Shown here: positions 25,101 to 38,500 of the stretch, piece by piece
How positions within the stretch are numbered: the stretch's first letter is position 1
Layout of the letters: every line of letters begins with the position of its first letter
Source of the DNA: Pleodorina starrii
Lineage: Eukaryota; Chlorophyta; Chlorophyceae; Chlamydomonadales; Volvocaceae
Length of the DNA: 64,000 bases
Direction of reading: 5' to 3'
Assembly (NCBI GenBank): GCA_030267565.1
Contig: BRXU01000013.1
Span: 660,001-724,000, forward strand
The notes under the pieces: generated by a model
The model's database searches: none
Seen by the model: the letters and a program-made list of their open reading frames with translations, nothing else
Told to the model about the DNA's origin: nothing
Translations under genes and position numbers: made by a program

Positions 25101-28100
25101 GCAGCTGGGTCCCATCTTGGGCGGCGCCATCGGCGGCGGTGAGCGGGCACTCACGCAGACAAACCACGAGGGGGCTGCCGTACACTGCGGCCCTGTCGTA
25201 ACGCTTGTTCGTTCGCTGCTGCCATGGTTGTGCGCGCTGCTGATGGTTTCGCTGGTGGACTCGCTGCTCTTGGCTTTTCGAAGTCGAGGCAAGCGGCCTC
25301 GCCCCCGGCAGGTGGCAAGCAAAGGGAGGGACTCGCTCTGCAGGGAGGGCCTCGGGTACCGAAATGGACTCACGAAGGGGGCGGTGGCAGTTCCTCGTAA
25401 CCCATACATTTGGCAGCTTCTCGTAACACATAACTTTGGCAGCTCCCCGTAACACATAACTTTGGCAGCTCCCCGTAGCACATAACTTTGGCAGCTCCCC
25501 GTAACACATAACTTTGGCAGCTTCTCGTAATCCATAACCTGATACCGGTGTGGGACGTGAGACGACGACCCCGTCCGCTGCCGCCGCCGCTGCGCGCATC
25601 TCCCGCTGCTGCTGGCGGCTGCCAAACGCCCGCCTCGCTCTCTCCTCCGCCGCGATCCCTCCTCTTTACTGTCAGCAACTCCCCGAAAATATACCGGTAC
25701 TTTACTTTACTGTTGATTTCCGGTGCAGGTGGAGCACTGCTGGTTGGGTTGGCCGTCGCGTGCGGCCTGACGGTTGCGTGGCGGCGGCGACAGCGGCAGC
25801 GGGGCCGGTGGCTTTCTCTCGGCGCCGTCAACCAGGCCGCGTCCTCTGCCAAGATGCCCCAGAACAGGTGCGCTCGTACAATGCCAGCATAGTGTTATAT
25901 TTATATACAAAGTAATAATAGTATCTGGAAAGCAAGGCCTCTTTGTTGGTTTGACGGGTCATGCGAAGGAAAGGGGCATCGCCGGGCACGCGTGTTCCTG
26001 TGCTTCCGGTGGAGGGGCTCTCTCGCCTCCTTTTCGCCTCGGTTTCCCTTGCTGCGGCGCGTACCTCTAGCCTCTCTCGGCAAAGGCGCCCACCGACGCG
26101 CAGACGACGGGCAGCTCTGCGGCAGCCGCGGCCGGGAATTCGCTTCGTCATGTTCATGCAATTATATATAATAATGTAACCCTCTCCCACACACGATATT
26201 CCGCGCTCGCATTACTGATTCCTTCCAACGGCACGCGGCAGGACGCGGATGCACGACAACACGGGCTGCTGTACGGGCTCCTTTTCGGATTCGGGGGCCT
26301 TCGTCGTGCTCCCCGAGGAGGGCCTGTCGTGCGCCCCGCATGAAAGCGGCAGGGAAGCGAGTACGGCAGCGGATATGACGACGACGGCGGCGGCGGCAGC
26401 AGCAGCGCAGCGACCCGGCGCGCTGCTGGCGGGTGCCGGTGCGGCCGCCGCCGCCGGCGGCGGCGGCGGCGGCGGCGGGGCCCTTCCGCCTCCGCCGTCG
26501 TGGCAGGTGGCCACTGCTGACCTCGCTGATCTGAGGCAGGCGCTGCTTGACGGCGGGCATGGCGAGAGGGAACCTGGTTGCTGTGCGCTGTCGACGATTC
26601 AAGGTGCGGCGCGCGCCCCCCCTTGCGGGACTGGGCTCAGCTCTTTTCGCACCGCTCGCACATCTTGTACGGCACTCCTTCCTCTTGTACGGAACCCCAC
26701 TGCACGACCACTGCGCTTCCGATACCTGCAAAAACATGTCGGCTTCGCCGCTGCCTTGTTGTTGTTGTGGTGGTGGACAGATTCGGACCCAAGCTGGGGC
26801 GCTTGTCCCGCCTGCTCACTTTGATTCACAACCCTGCCGGCCGCTCGGTAACCCGACCGCCAAGCCCGCCTCGCCTTTCCCTCCCGGCGCTTACCCCGCC
26901 ACCTCCGCTGCCCAATCCTCCGTTTTCACCGCCACTGCCCCCGCCGCCTTGCTGGTGCCCTGCACGCATCCGTAGTGGCACCGATAGCTGCAGCGGCCGA
27001 CGGCGCGCAGGGCCTTATGGAGCCCTTGACCGCCGGCGGCGGCGGCGGTGGCGGCGGCGACGCGCCAGCGGCGCCGCTGTCGGAGGACTGTGACGAGCTG
27101 GCGCCAGTGACGCCGCTGACGCCGCTGCAGCCCGGCATAAACCTAGATCTACAAATGGATGGGGCGGAGGTGAAGTTGTCGGGGTTGACTCTGGGCAAGG
27201 GCGCGTTCGGGCGCGTGGTGGAGGGCACGTACGGCGGCCGGCGGGTCGCCGTCAAGATCATTGACCACGGGCTCCACCAGCCCCCGCAGCAGCTGCCGAC
27301 GGCGGCGGCGGCAGCGGCGACGGCGGCGGCGACGGAAGCGACGGCCACAAAATGCTTCGGAAGGCGGGATAACGGCGATGGCGGCATCGCAGCCGCCGCC
27401 TGTATGGCCGCCGCCATCGACGCGCCCCGGTTCGACGGCGTCCGCGGCGGCGGCGGCGGCGGTGGCAGGCCGCCCTCATTCATGGTAATTACGGACATCA
27501 TGCGGTTGGCGTCGCCGCCAGCGGCGGCGCCGGCGGCCGACGCCACTGGTTTAAATCAGCAGCTGCTGTCCACCTGCGGCGGCGGCGGCTGTGATGGTGG
27601 CGGCGCTAGCGATGTGCCCGCTGCTCCTGTGTCGTACGCCCCAGCGTCAATGGGGCCAATGTCGACACTACCAACGGACACTCACCTAGCTCGGGCAACG
27701 ACCGACGGAAGCTATGGCGGTGCCGCCGGCGCCGTCGCCGTCACCGATTGCGGCAGCGGCGGCGGCGACGGCGGATGCGAGGCAGGTGAGAACGGCGGTG
27801 GTGGCGCCGGCAGCGGCGGCCCTGCCGCCGCCGCCGCTGCCGCCGCCACCCATTTGGCTGAATGCTCGCCGTCTGAAGATGGCGCCGCTGGCGGCGGTGC
27901 AGCGACCATCGTCGCCGACACCGCTGCCGACACCGCCGCCGTCACCGCCGCCGTCACCGCCGCCGCCACCGCTGCCGTCACCACCGCCGTCACCGCCAGG
28001 AGCGCCGTCACCAGCGACGTCGCGAACTCTGCCGTGACATCCATGTGCCCGTGCGCCTGCTCGTCCAAAGAAAATGTCGCCGCCGCTGACGGCGGCCGGC

Positions 28101-31100
28101 CGAGCAGCGGTTGCAGCTGCCAGCATGCCAAGGCCGCCAAGGCACGGGCAGCGGAGGCAGCCTCCGCAGCGGAGGCAGCGGAGGCGGGGGAGCAGCGCTG
28201 CGAGGCGGCGGCGGCGGCGGCGGTCGATGTGGGCGCGGAGCAAGCTTGGTCGCCTCGGGTCGCGAAACTCGAGTCGACACTCATGCAGGAGGTCGAGGTG
28301 CTAGCCAGGTGTGTAAACAATCTAAACATGTTGAATTGTTGATAGCTGTGATTTGTGGCGCTGCAGATCGCGAGTGCGATATTGCAGCCCAACGGCCCAC
28401 CACCTTGTGCTCTGATTTGTGGCGCTGCAGATCGCGAGTGCGATATTGCAGCCCAACGGCCCACCACCTTGTGCTCTGATTTGTGGCGCTGCAGATCGCG
28501 AGTGCGATATTGCAGCCCAACGGCCCACCACCTTGTGCTCTTGACTGCTCCGCCCGTTGCTGCTGCTGCTGCTGCTTGCGAGACAGGTGCCAGCACCCCA
28601 ACATTGTACGGCTTTTGGCGGCATGCCTCAAGTGAGTACGGCATCCGTACATGCCAATAGCCGTAGCATTGTGTTTTGCCAAAGCGAGCAGCATCGTGGC
28701 TGCTCGGTAGTGTGGTTGAAGTCACGGAGGGCTTCAGAGTTCAGACCAGGAGGTGCAGGCGCATGTTGCAGCTGCGACCTCCGGGGGGTTATCAAGTCCA
28801 TGCCCCAATTGCTTCACTGTCAGGGTCAGGCGGGGGGCAGGCAGAGATTAGCTTGAAGGCTGCGCGATGCCGCAAAACGGCTCAAGGTATCCGCCACGCA
28901 CTGCTCTGCACTGCACCGCACGGCACTGCATTGCACCCTTCCTGACTTGGTTGGTTGGTTGGTTGTTTCCATCACGCTGCTGGGCAAGCACCACCGAACG
29001 TGTTGTACGTTTGCATGTAACGCTTTACGTCCGTACTTGCCCGTCCGTACATCCAGGCCGCCGCGGTTCTGCCTGGTGATGGAGCTGATGGAGACCTCCC
29101 TGGACCGACTGTTGTACGGACAGAAGGACGCCGGACTGATGCCGCTCGATTCGGTGCGTGACTGTGTAACCGCGTAACGACGTAACGACGTTACGACGTA
29201 ACGGCGGCGTGATGAGTGTGGAGTCGTTTTCTTGGCAGTGTGACGCACGAGGCCACCGCCACCGCTGCGCGTGTCGCTACCGCAGCAGCACCACTTCAAC
29301 ATCGCGGCATCCCCTCCCTGGACCTCATGGCGGCTCCTTTCCGGCCGTGTGGGCCTTACACAGCAGCTGATTGCCCTGGCGGGCCTTGCGAGCTCCCCGC
29401 CGGTTTGGAGGTCGCGCAGGTACCTCCACTGACGCAGCAGCTGCTGCTGCTGCTCCGAAAGAACGTCGATTGTTGCCGTACGTGTACTGCTGGCTGAGCG
29501 CCTGCGCACGTGCACTCGTGTATGATGGCCCCACGGTCTCACGCACCCACTCCGCACGCACTGCGCGCGCACCCTCCCTCCCTCCCTCCCTCCATCCCTC
29601 CATCCCTCCATTCCGCTGCCGCTGCCGCTGCCTCAGGTTCTCCACATCGCCATCCAGATCGCGCAGGGGCTGGCCTACCTGCACCCCACCATCGTGCACC
29701 GAGGTACTGCGACCTGTCTTGCACCCCTGCTGCACCCCTGCTGCTGCTGCGGCGGCGGCGGCTTCCATCTTGTACTGTTTTTTACATTTAAGGAATCTTG
29801 TCGTGGTGACACATCGTACTGCCATGTCGTAATCCCACGTCGCACTATCGTGCCGTTCTGCCACGGCGTACTGCTGTGTCGTACCGCCTTGTCATACTGC
29901 CATGCAACGCGACTGCCCGGGCCCCCCCACCGCCCTGCCAGACCTGAAACCCGGCAACGTGCTCATCTCCCACACGGACACTGGCCGTCTGGTGGTGAAG
30001 CTGGCGGTGAGTGAGCGTGCCGTACATCTACGGAGTACGGCAAAAAGCGCAGTACATCCTGTTTACATGATAGCACCGTTTTCGTTGTTGTGGTTGTTAC
30101 AATGGGGGTGGCGGCGGTGGTGCTGGAAGACGTTGGGCCGCCCATCAACATTGAAAGCAAACGTGTCATCCCGCCGCCACGCACCGACCGGTACCTCACT
30201 GTTACGTAATGGATTCTAACATTCTATACTTAACGTATAGAATCCTGTACGTAACACTCACCAGCCTGGGAATTTAAAGCTGGCCGCGTTCCAGCGTTCA
30301 AAGGCGCCTTGTCACCCCTTGTCTCGTCTCATCTTTCGCAGCCCCGACATGTATGTGCCCACCCCCACCCCTACCCCCGTCCCTCGCTCGTCCGCATCTG
30401 CTCGCCTGACATGTGTGTGGCATTGTACGACAGGACTTTGGGCTGTCTCGGATCCGCGACACGGTCCTGGTCACCCGGAATCCCGAAGTCGGCACGGTGA
30501 GTGTACGGCATCACCCTCCCGCCCCCCCGCTGGGTTGACGGTCGCCTGGTGGCTCCGGTTCGGGTTCTGGGACCCGTCCCAACGCTGACGCGCCGTGGCC
30601 GCCGCTGGGGGTGTACGGTATCGCCAACACCTCCTCCGGCTTTGGCTGCCGGCGTGCCTGGGCAGTGGCGCGACTGCCTCAAGTCGCGGAGTGGACGGTA
30701 TCTTCCCTGGGGGGATGCTCTCCTCGTCTCGCTGTCGAGACCTTGTTTTACTGTGTGAAGGTTGCCTTTTACTGTCGAGGTAAAAAAAAGTGTTGACGGT
30801 TTCGAAAGTTCCTCCCTGCACCGTCTCATTGCCGTGCGGTTGAAATGCTTTCCGTACAGGCGCCGTACATTGCACCCGAGGCCTTCGACGTTTACAATCA
30901 CCGAATCACAGACCGCGTGGTGAGGCCCCAACGCCGCGAGCCGGGCGATCCGGCGTGTATGTACGACGTGTATGTACGACCGCCGGTATCGAAGCGGGTT
31001 CGTGGGAGATTCGGTAGACGGAGGTTGGGGTGAGCTTCCATCGGTGTGTGATTCGCCTTTTAGGGAGTTGGGGACAGCGGGGGTCCCAAACACCACCGTG

Positions 31101-32500
31101 TCCCTGCGCGTTACCGCATTCGCTGCCGTACATGAAGTACATACACACGCGTCGCTCACCCTCCCCCGCCTCGTCCAACCTTCCCTCTTCCCTCCTCCCC
31201 CGCCTTCGGCCCTTCCCCGCCCTCCTATTTCGGGGACCATTCGCCTCCACGACGCGGCGCCTTCCCCTAGAGGCTAATACCTTTTACCTCACCCGTTTGT
31301 CAGTTTGTCGGTGTGTCAGCTCAAATCGACCTAATCGACCTGTCAAGTCACACTCGCGACTCGCCCCCACGCCCCAACCCCCGCCTTCCCTCCATTCGCA
31401 GGACGTGTACGCGCTGGGAGTGATTCTTTGGGAGTTGCTGGCGGGTCGACGGCCCTGGGCGCAACTCAACATGGTCGTCATAGCGCTCCAAGTGTCGCTG
31501 TACCGCCAGCGGCCCCCCCTGGACTCGGTGCCGCGGTCCCGCTGCCCGGCCAAGCTGCGCTCGCTGATCGAGTCGTGCTGGGACCAGGTTCCGGAGCGGC
31601 GGCCGGCGTCCGCGGAAGTGGCCAAGAGGCTGGCGCTCATACGGCAGGAGGTGCGCGCGTGTGCGGCTGCGTCATGGCGTGTATTGCTGACCGAATGTGA
31701 CCTACCGGGAAGGACTGGGCGCGCTGGGGGCGGTGCTCGCGGGGACGGCTTTTGGGGCCCCACCCCCGGAGAGGTTGCGGGGTCGTGGCGGCGGCAACCC
31801 CCGCGGCTGGCCAGTCCTTGGATCCACCAGCAGTGGGCGGGGAGGTGGGAGAGCATGTCTCTTAAGATGCCATGTGTCATGTGTCGTACATGCACGTGCG
31901 CAGGTTCTGACCGGTGGCGGATACACTGCGGAGGGCGTTACGATCCAAACCTCACAAGCCAGCAGGCAGCAGCCGCCGCCGCAGCCGCCACAGCCGCCGC
32001 CGCCGCAGCAGCAGCAGTCTGAGCATCAAGGCCAGCATCAGCGGCGGCAGCTGCTGCTGCTGCTGCAACCACAAGTGGAGTTGTCAACGCCGTTGCGGCA
32101 ACAAGAACAACAGCAGCAACAACAACAACAACAACAACAGCAACAACAGCAACAACAACAACAGCTGCAGTTGCAGTTTCAGCCTCTGCCGCACCATTCG
32201 GGCGAGGTCCAATCTTTGGAGCTCGAGAGTCTGCCCTTGCAGGAGGGGCCGGAGTCAACGCCCTTCACATGCGGAGGGGCCGACGAGGCGCGTGCGGCAG
32301 CAGCACTGGCAGCAGCACTAGCAGCAGCAGCAGCAGCAGCGGCTACGCCAAGCGCGGAGGTGGGAGCCGGAGCGGAAGCTGTCACGGCGCCGGCAGGGGG
32401 CCAAGCGGGGGGCCGAGAAGGGGGTGTCGGCGTTCGGGCGGGGGACGATGGCTCTGCTTTGGTTCGGGAGACACGTCGCCCTGGAGGCATTGGGTCCTGA
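22200..32500 (+). CDS. Receptor-like TKL protein kinase, 15 exons, about 1388 aa
   Basis: Exons: 22200-22547, 23621-23814, 24267-24588, 24913-25138, 25729-25867, 26242-26603, 26976-28308, 28587-28631, 29057-29153, 29637-29703, 29942-30006, 30434-30496, 30860-30919, 31402-31650, 31904-32500. All introns are GT-AG and all phases join. Residues 1-20 form a signal peptide (KKLPWVMFLLLFLAAADLA). An extracellular region to about 355 has N-glycosylation-like NST/NTT sites. One TM helix (GALLVGLAVACGLTVAW) spans the exon 4/5 junction and is followed by RRRQRQR. Kinase motifs are GKGAFGRV (about 604), VAVK (Lys about 624), the alpha-C helix EVEVLAR (about 969), HPNIVRLLAACL, MELMETSLDRLL, HRDLKPGN (about 1043), DFGLSR (1067) and YIAPE. 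All catalytic residues are present, so it should be active. Substrate and ligand are unknown. The last exon gives a 198-residue Gln/Ala-rich tail. Volvocine genomes carry many such kinases; this one is not named. Confidence 0.85.
22548..23620 (+). other. Long first intron of the kinase gene with CTGC/CTGG repeats
   Basis: 1073-bp intron with donor AAG|GTACGC and acceptor CTGCAG|GTCC. It contains irregular CTGCCTGGCTGG-type low-complexity sequence at about 23040-23190. Open frames inside it are short and unsupported. A small additional exon cannot be excluded. Confidence 0.5.
25387..25541 (+). repeat. 26-bp x 6 tandem repeat in a kinase intron
   Basis: Units of the form GCAGCTCCCCGTAACACATA plus ACTTTG start every 26 bp from 25387 to 25517. 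The central copies are nearly identical and the outer ones diverged. It lies in the intron 25139-25728. Confidence 0.92.
27270..28260 (+). repeat. Ala/Gly/Thr low-complexity insertion inside the kinase domain
   Basis: Within exon 7, between the beta-3 lysine and the alpha-C helix, the DNA is mostly GCC/GCG/ACC/GTC/GGC codons, including near-tandem GTCACCGCCGCC units around 27920-27990. It encodes about 320 residues of Ala, Gly, Thr, Val and Ser runs with a few more complex patches. The frame stays open, so it is coding in the model. Confidence 0.7.
28349..28540 (+). repeat. 64-bp x 3 tandem repeat in a kinase intron
   Basis: Three copies of a 64-bp unit beginning TGATTTGTGGCGCTGCAGAT start at 28349, 28413 and 28477, and appear identical. 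They fill most of the 278-bp intron 28309-28586. Confidence 0.95.
32106..32180 (+). repeat. CAA/CAG tract coding polyglutamine in the kinase tail
   Basis: Some 20 consecutive CAA or CAG codons in the last exon, followed by further Gln/Leu codons. Mixed CAA and CAG codons interrupt the pure repeat. Confidence 0.9.
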
Positions 32501-35500
32501 GGCAGATGATCAGATGACCAGACGACCAGATGACCAGACATGCAGCGTCGGGTTACAGCCGGGCAGACATGTCGACAGTCGCACGACATTATGGCAGGAT
32601 ATTGACCGGTAAGTGATGTTCGGCATTACGGGTAGTACGACAACTCGTTGGGAGCCCAAGGTAACACAGCAGAAGAACGTGGGCGTTTGTGTGCGCGCTT
32701 AGCGGGCGGCTGGCGTGTGGCTATGCGTGCGTTGTTGAGGAGAGAAATTGTGCATCATTGTTACCGCTCAGTGCATGGGTGGCTGTACGTACAAGTATGC
32801 GTAAGCCTGAGGTCGCGGGTCAAGGATTTCATTTGGCCAGTGCGCTCGGGGGCCCACTGTTTGCTCTCTCAACTGTCCGAGTTGAGTAAACCGCACTGCT
32901 AACGGAAAATGGTCAAGTTCGAAAGCTGGTTATCGGAAACAAAAGCTGCAACCCTTGTTCGCGCGTTCGCGCGAAATACACCGGCCTCCAACAGCGTGCG
33001 CTGCGCTGTGCTGTTGTGCTGCAAATAAAGTTGAGCGGTGGTTTTACCCGCTCGCTGGACATGACGTCTTTCGTGTCATGCTTGCCTCATGACGAACTTG
33101 CACGTCTCAATTTAGCGGTTCTGGCTGTGATGGCTCCGGAAGATGAATGGGCATGAGGTCGTGCCATTCTACCTACTTCACTTCCGTGCAAGCGCCGTAG
33201 TCCTGACCCAGAACAGCTGCCCTGCCTAAGGTAGCCTGGACGGAACTTTCTGCAAAACGGACGCTGTTTATTAGGGGTGTGTGTGCCACGCAGTTTGCTC
33301 GTATATTGCCGTACCGTGTGTCATTGCTCGGCGACTTCGTCACGTCGCGGCCGACACTTCCTCTCTGCGACGCTGTCGCAATCCGGCTGGTGGCCCGCAA
33401 CGGGTGCAATGCAAACCCCTTGGTCCTCGATGAATATTGCCGTGACGTGCGTTCTTGCCTCGTTTCTTCCAAGTTCCAACCGGATTCTCATGCGCGCGCT
33501 GTTGTATCGCGGGCAGACCTGCCCCGGGGAGTATTAAGCTTGGGCGTAGCCATCAAATCCTGGTCCAGGTTACCAACTGTCAAATGGATCGACGGAGCAT
33601 CCGTACAGGGCGAGGTCGAGGGCGTCACACATCAACGCAGGCGAAGCCCACAATCCACAACACCCACCACCCGCCTCTGACCGCCCTCTGCCTCACGCCG
33701 TCACGCGCCGCTTCGTGTGCGTGCCCTGGGGCCAGCAGTCCCCCAGGCGCCTCGCGGTTGTGGCTGATGACCTCCCAATGTTAACCATGTACTGTCGCGA
33801 AGACGAGCCGTAACCGGCTGGGCGCGGCAAGAGGTACTGCGCTCTGTTGCCCGTGCGGTGTGCGCCCTCGAGGGTATGGCTCTCGTGTGGGCTTCTATTT
33901 TGGAGGTTGGGACTGTATGTCTGTCTGTCTGTCTGTTTGTTCGGTGGCTCTTCACGTGCCCTTCACGACAGGGTGGGCCGGACGCTGGCTGCGGCCCCCG
34001 AGGATGCTGGTGCCGCCGTCTGTCTCCGCGAACTGTGGGCTGTGGTGCCGCCGCTATGTTGGCGGGGGATGGGGGTGCGCCCGGGTGTGTGTGGGACGTG
34101 GATTGCCTAGCGGCCGTGGCTGTCGTGGAGCGCGGGCTGCAGCTGCTGCACACGGCCCCTCGTGGATGCATGGCGATGCAGCTCCTGCTGGGGCGGTGCG
34201 GCGTGCTGGTGGGGACGCGGGGAAGGGGGTGGCTTTGACTGCCGAGTCTTGGGCTCCTTTACGGCCGTTCGCGTGGCTCGGCCCCCGAGGTCGGAGGTCG
34301 GTCTCGGGTTCTCAACCCACTCCTTGCCGCCAGCCATGTCGTCTCGATTGATTCCCCGGGGGCCCAGTCCTGGGACCGTCGCCCTCTCCCCCAGCGATTA
34401 TCGGCTTCTTGGTTGTTTTTCTGTTCTTGCGGTGGTCTTGCATGGCTCGCCGTTGTCTGTCCCCCTCCCTCCCTCCCTCGCTCCCTGTTGTCTGGTGCCT
34501 CCTAGTGGTGCTGTGCTGGCTTGTGTCTTCTGTTGTGCCTGTGGCATGTGCAGCTCATGGCAGGCTCCGTCGTAGACTTCCCTGGTCCCCCTGCGCAATG
34601 TCGTCTTGCTGCGTTTAGCTGTTCCTAGCTGTTTACCTGTGGCCTTTAGAATAGATTGCGCTTGGCCGCTAGTCGTTTGGCCTGAGTCCAGGCCTCGTGT
34701 TCGGCTTTCTCAATGTGTTTGGAATGTGCATGCGCTTCGGCCTGCCTACGCCGCGCCGTAACCACCGCGCGGCACCTTGTAACTGGTCGCATGCCAGCCT
34801 GCAAGCCGGGCAGCAGTTCAACCCACGGTTCTGCTGCAGCCTAGTGTGTCGAATTGACACATCCGCGTACTGCGAACGCACAATCGCGTCCCTGACAAAC
34901 TAGGCTGCCACTAGGCTGTCACCATCTTCATCGTCGTTGTCAGCACCTTGCGCATGTCAACCATGCTTGACGGCATCCGGAACCGCGCTGCGGATATTAT
35001 CCAACCAAACCAAACAGGGAAGGGAAGGGACGGGCAGGACAGGAAGCCGCCCTGCAGACGCAGGGACCTGTAGGGATATGGGACGCTGGGGCTCTGCGCT
35101 GTCGTACAGGATCCGGCCCAGCAGCCTTTAAAAGATGAACATCCCACCACGTGGGCACCAGTACCAACCCACTGTCGCGGCACTACCGCGGAAAGCTACC
35201 GCTGCCGACGCTAAATACCCTGCTCGCTGCCTGCAGCACCGCGCGCAGCCACCCGGCCATCATCAAAATCCAGGAACGCGGAGCTGTGCTGATTGCCGCG
35301 GCCTCTCCATGTAGCAAGCTAGGTGGCACGATTCCGGCCTGTCGCCACGCCAAACCAGCCCAGTCGCAACGCCAAAAGCGAGCCCAGACCCACAACGGCC
35401 CGGAGCCCAGAATCTGCGGGGTCCACATAACGCCGCGCACCAGGCAGCGGACGTACTGCATATACTGCATGGCACAGCCACGCTCTTCGCATTATACAAG

Positions 35501-38500
35501 TGCACGCCGCGACCGTTATTCAGAAAGCAATGAAACCAGTGAACCAAACTTCCTAACGCGACTTGTCGCACCCGAAGCGAAGCGCACATAAACATAAAAG
35601 CCCTTTGCTCTTTAAGTCTTTATGTCTCGTTAGAGCGCAGCGAGCGCTATGCGGTACCAGCCCGACCCACCTGCGTGGGGCCTCATTGGCGGGGAACTCA
35701 TGATCCCGATCCCAACCTTCGTTGGCGCGATAACCGCATTGAAAAACAGTGCCGGAAATGCGCCTTGCGCACCCGCACCAAAAAAATGCGCCTTGCGCAC
35801 CCGCACCAAAAAATCTCGTGGTCGGCTGTCGCTCTGCGCGCCGTCGACGCTGGCTTGCGGACGCTATCCCCGAGTCCACCCAGCTGGCGGCCTCGTCGGG
35901 GCTCGGAAGCGCGAGAAACTAAGCCGAGCCCCGCAAGTAACAAAACTAAGCCGATGCGCGAGGCCCGCCGCCGACCTACCGCCGCATCGGTATCCCTCCG
36001 CTACTTCCCGCCGCCCGTGTTCTGTGCACGCTCCTGCCGGCGGCCGGCGCCGCACTGCCGCTAAACCGCGCACTCGCACCCGTCCCCTCCGTCCCGTCCC
36101 GTCCCACCAAGCCAAGCCGGTGACTGCGAGGCTCCGCAGCGGCGGCAAACAGCGGCGGCCGAAATCGACGCACACACGCACACAGAACCACACGGGTGCG
36201 GGCTTGCGTGCTGGCAAGCACGGTTCTAAACAACCTGCTGCCCCCTATGCCGGACACGGCTGCCTGCCCAATCGCAAAGGAACCCAGCCCCGCCCTTCCA
36301 GGCCTGCGACGTCCCCCGCATGACGTCCACGGCAGCCGGTGCGTCGTACTCCAGGAGAACATTCGCCGCAGGACAGCGCAGGAGATCCAAACCGGAGACC
36401 AGGGCAAACCGCGCACACGGTCCGCCAAAACGAATCGGACAAGGCGAGCTGCATCCCCCTAACAATGTACTGCGCAGCCCGTGCCGTGCAATTTAAGGCC
36501 CAGCGTGCCCCTATGTAGGACACGGAGGAGGAAAACAGCCCAGAGGCGAGCCTAGAACCCTTCGTCCCCAAACCCTGGTCAGAACCCCCTCCAGGTCCCC
36601 GCCTCTTCATTCACCAAGGAAGCGGGTACATCCCGCGCGAGCGGCACAAGCAGCGACAGCGTAACCGGACCCACCTTCGGCCACATGGCCCGCGAGCCCG
36701 TCAGATCATCCCTCCAAACACCGCTGCCGCCGTCGGCCCCCTGCCGCAGCCGACGAGCGAACGGTGGGGCGTTCTGGCACCCGCTGCTGTGAAGCGGTAC
36801 CAGCAAGACCTTCCACGGAGGGCAAGAACCGCACCCGCAGCGCCGATGGCGACGTCTGATGAGCCGATCCGCCACTAGGGCTCAGAAGGCGCCACGCAGT
36901 CTGTGTCCGTGGAGCCCAGTGCTGCCCCCGCCCCGCCTCCCGCCCCGCCTAAAGCCTGAACCAGCTCCCCGAGCCATCGTCCTCATCATTAACATCCCCA
37001 TCCTCATCAGCAGCAGCGCAGCTGCAGCGACCCCGACAGCATTGCCCATCAAAACACACCATCTAAAGGCAGAGGGCCTTCACACTGCTGCTGGATGAAC
37101 GGGCTCATATATAAAAAAAGCTAATAAAAACCCGGTGGCGCCGGCCACAGCGGCCACAGCGGCGATCCATGGAGTACGTAAATTGCAGTGAACGTGCAAG
37201 CGCGCGGTTAACGGCGGTTTCCCAAAGAATAACGACGGCAGGACGAGGCCAGGGCGAGTGCAGATGCAGGCGCTGTGCCACAAGGGGTCGCGAGCTCCTC
37301 GGCTCGCCGCCACTCGCTGCCTGCCTGCCTGCCTGCCTGCCTAGCTGGCTGGCTGGCCGGTGCCGCCGCCAATTAGGACGGCTGACCCACCCGCCGACGC
37401 GGAATCGCCCCTGGCCAGAGCGTCACCCAAGCGCTACTGATAGTCGTCTGCGCAGCGCTGCTGCGGCGCGCAAGCAGTTCCGATACCGGTATGCACATTC
37501 CGAAATCCACCGATGCGCGCCGAACACCACGCCCGCCCCGCCTCATGTCCCTCCCCACTGCCCCTGTGGTACCTGCTGCTGCTGCCGCTTTCATTCTGTC
37601 CACAGAGCACGGAACCCACTGGGCATCGCTGCGATCCCGCGTGCCAGCGCCAGCGCCTGCACCGCATCGCAAACCCTTACCACCACCACCACCACCCCGC
37701 ATACCCCGCACCCATACACAAAAACACGAGCCGAAAACATCCGAGAGCACAGCGGACTCCACTTGCATCAGACCAGCGAGCCAGAGGGCTCGCTTTGGCC
37801 CTTCACGCGATTCCCTAATCCCTGCGTTGCGGGCGTGGGCTGCGCGGGCTGCGACGTGTCACCACGTGTGATGCGCTGAAATCCCAACCCCCCCTCCCCC
37901 CCCGCGGAAGTGCGCCGAGCCGCGTCGCGCAACGGACAACGCGGCCCCCACACACTCCCGACACGACCCTACCTAAACAATGACCATCTACCGATACCGG
38001 TGTAGCTGAGCGAAAATCCTTCGGTACTGTTGCGGTCGCACAACTCCAACCCCTGCTGCTCGACCGACCGACCACACAGACCGCCTCCACTGCCGCATCC
38101 GGGCAGGAAAGCAGCTGCGGTGCGGTGCGGGAGCCGGGGGTGTGAAGAACGCTACGCACAAACGCACATTCGGTATGGGCATTGGGGAGCTCCCCAGGTC
38201 GGCGAACGACATACCGCCTGCGGGGCAAAACCCACGTAGCGCCCAAGAACACACATCCGAAAGCTCATCAAATCTTGCAAACGCAATAACGGAAAATGTC
38301 GGCCGCCATAAGCGGCCAGCGAGACAACTATAAATTCAATTCAACTGCTGGTATCCTCGTCCCTGTCCCCGTTCGTCCTTTATCCCAATTCGATTCGTGT
38401 GTGGCCTCTCTCGAGCGCGGCGCTGAAGCCACCCTCCATCTGCGCGTGCGCGACGACACCAACGGATAGAGCTAATTACGGTACTGCAACAAGGGGCTCA

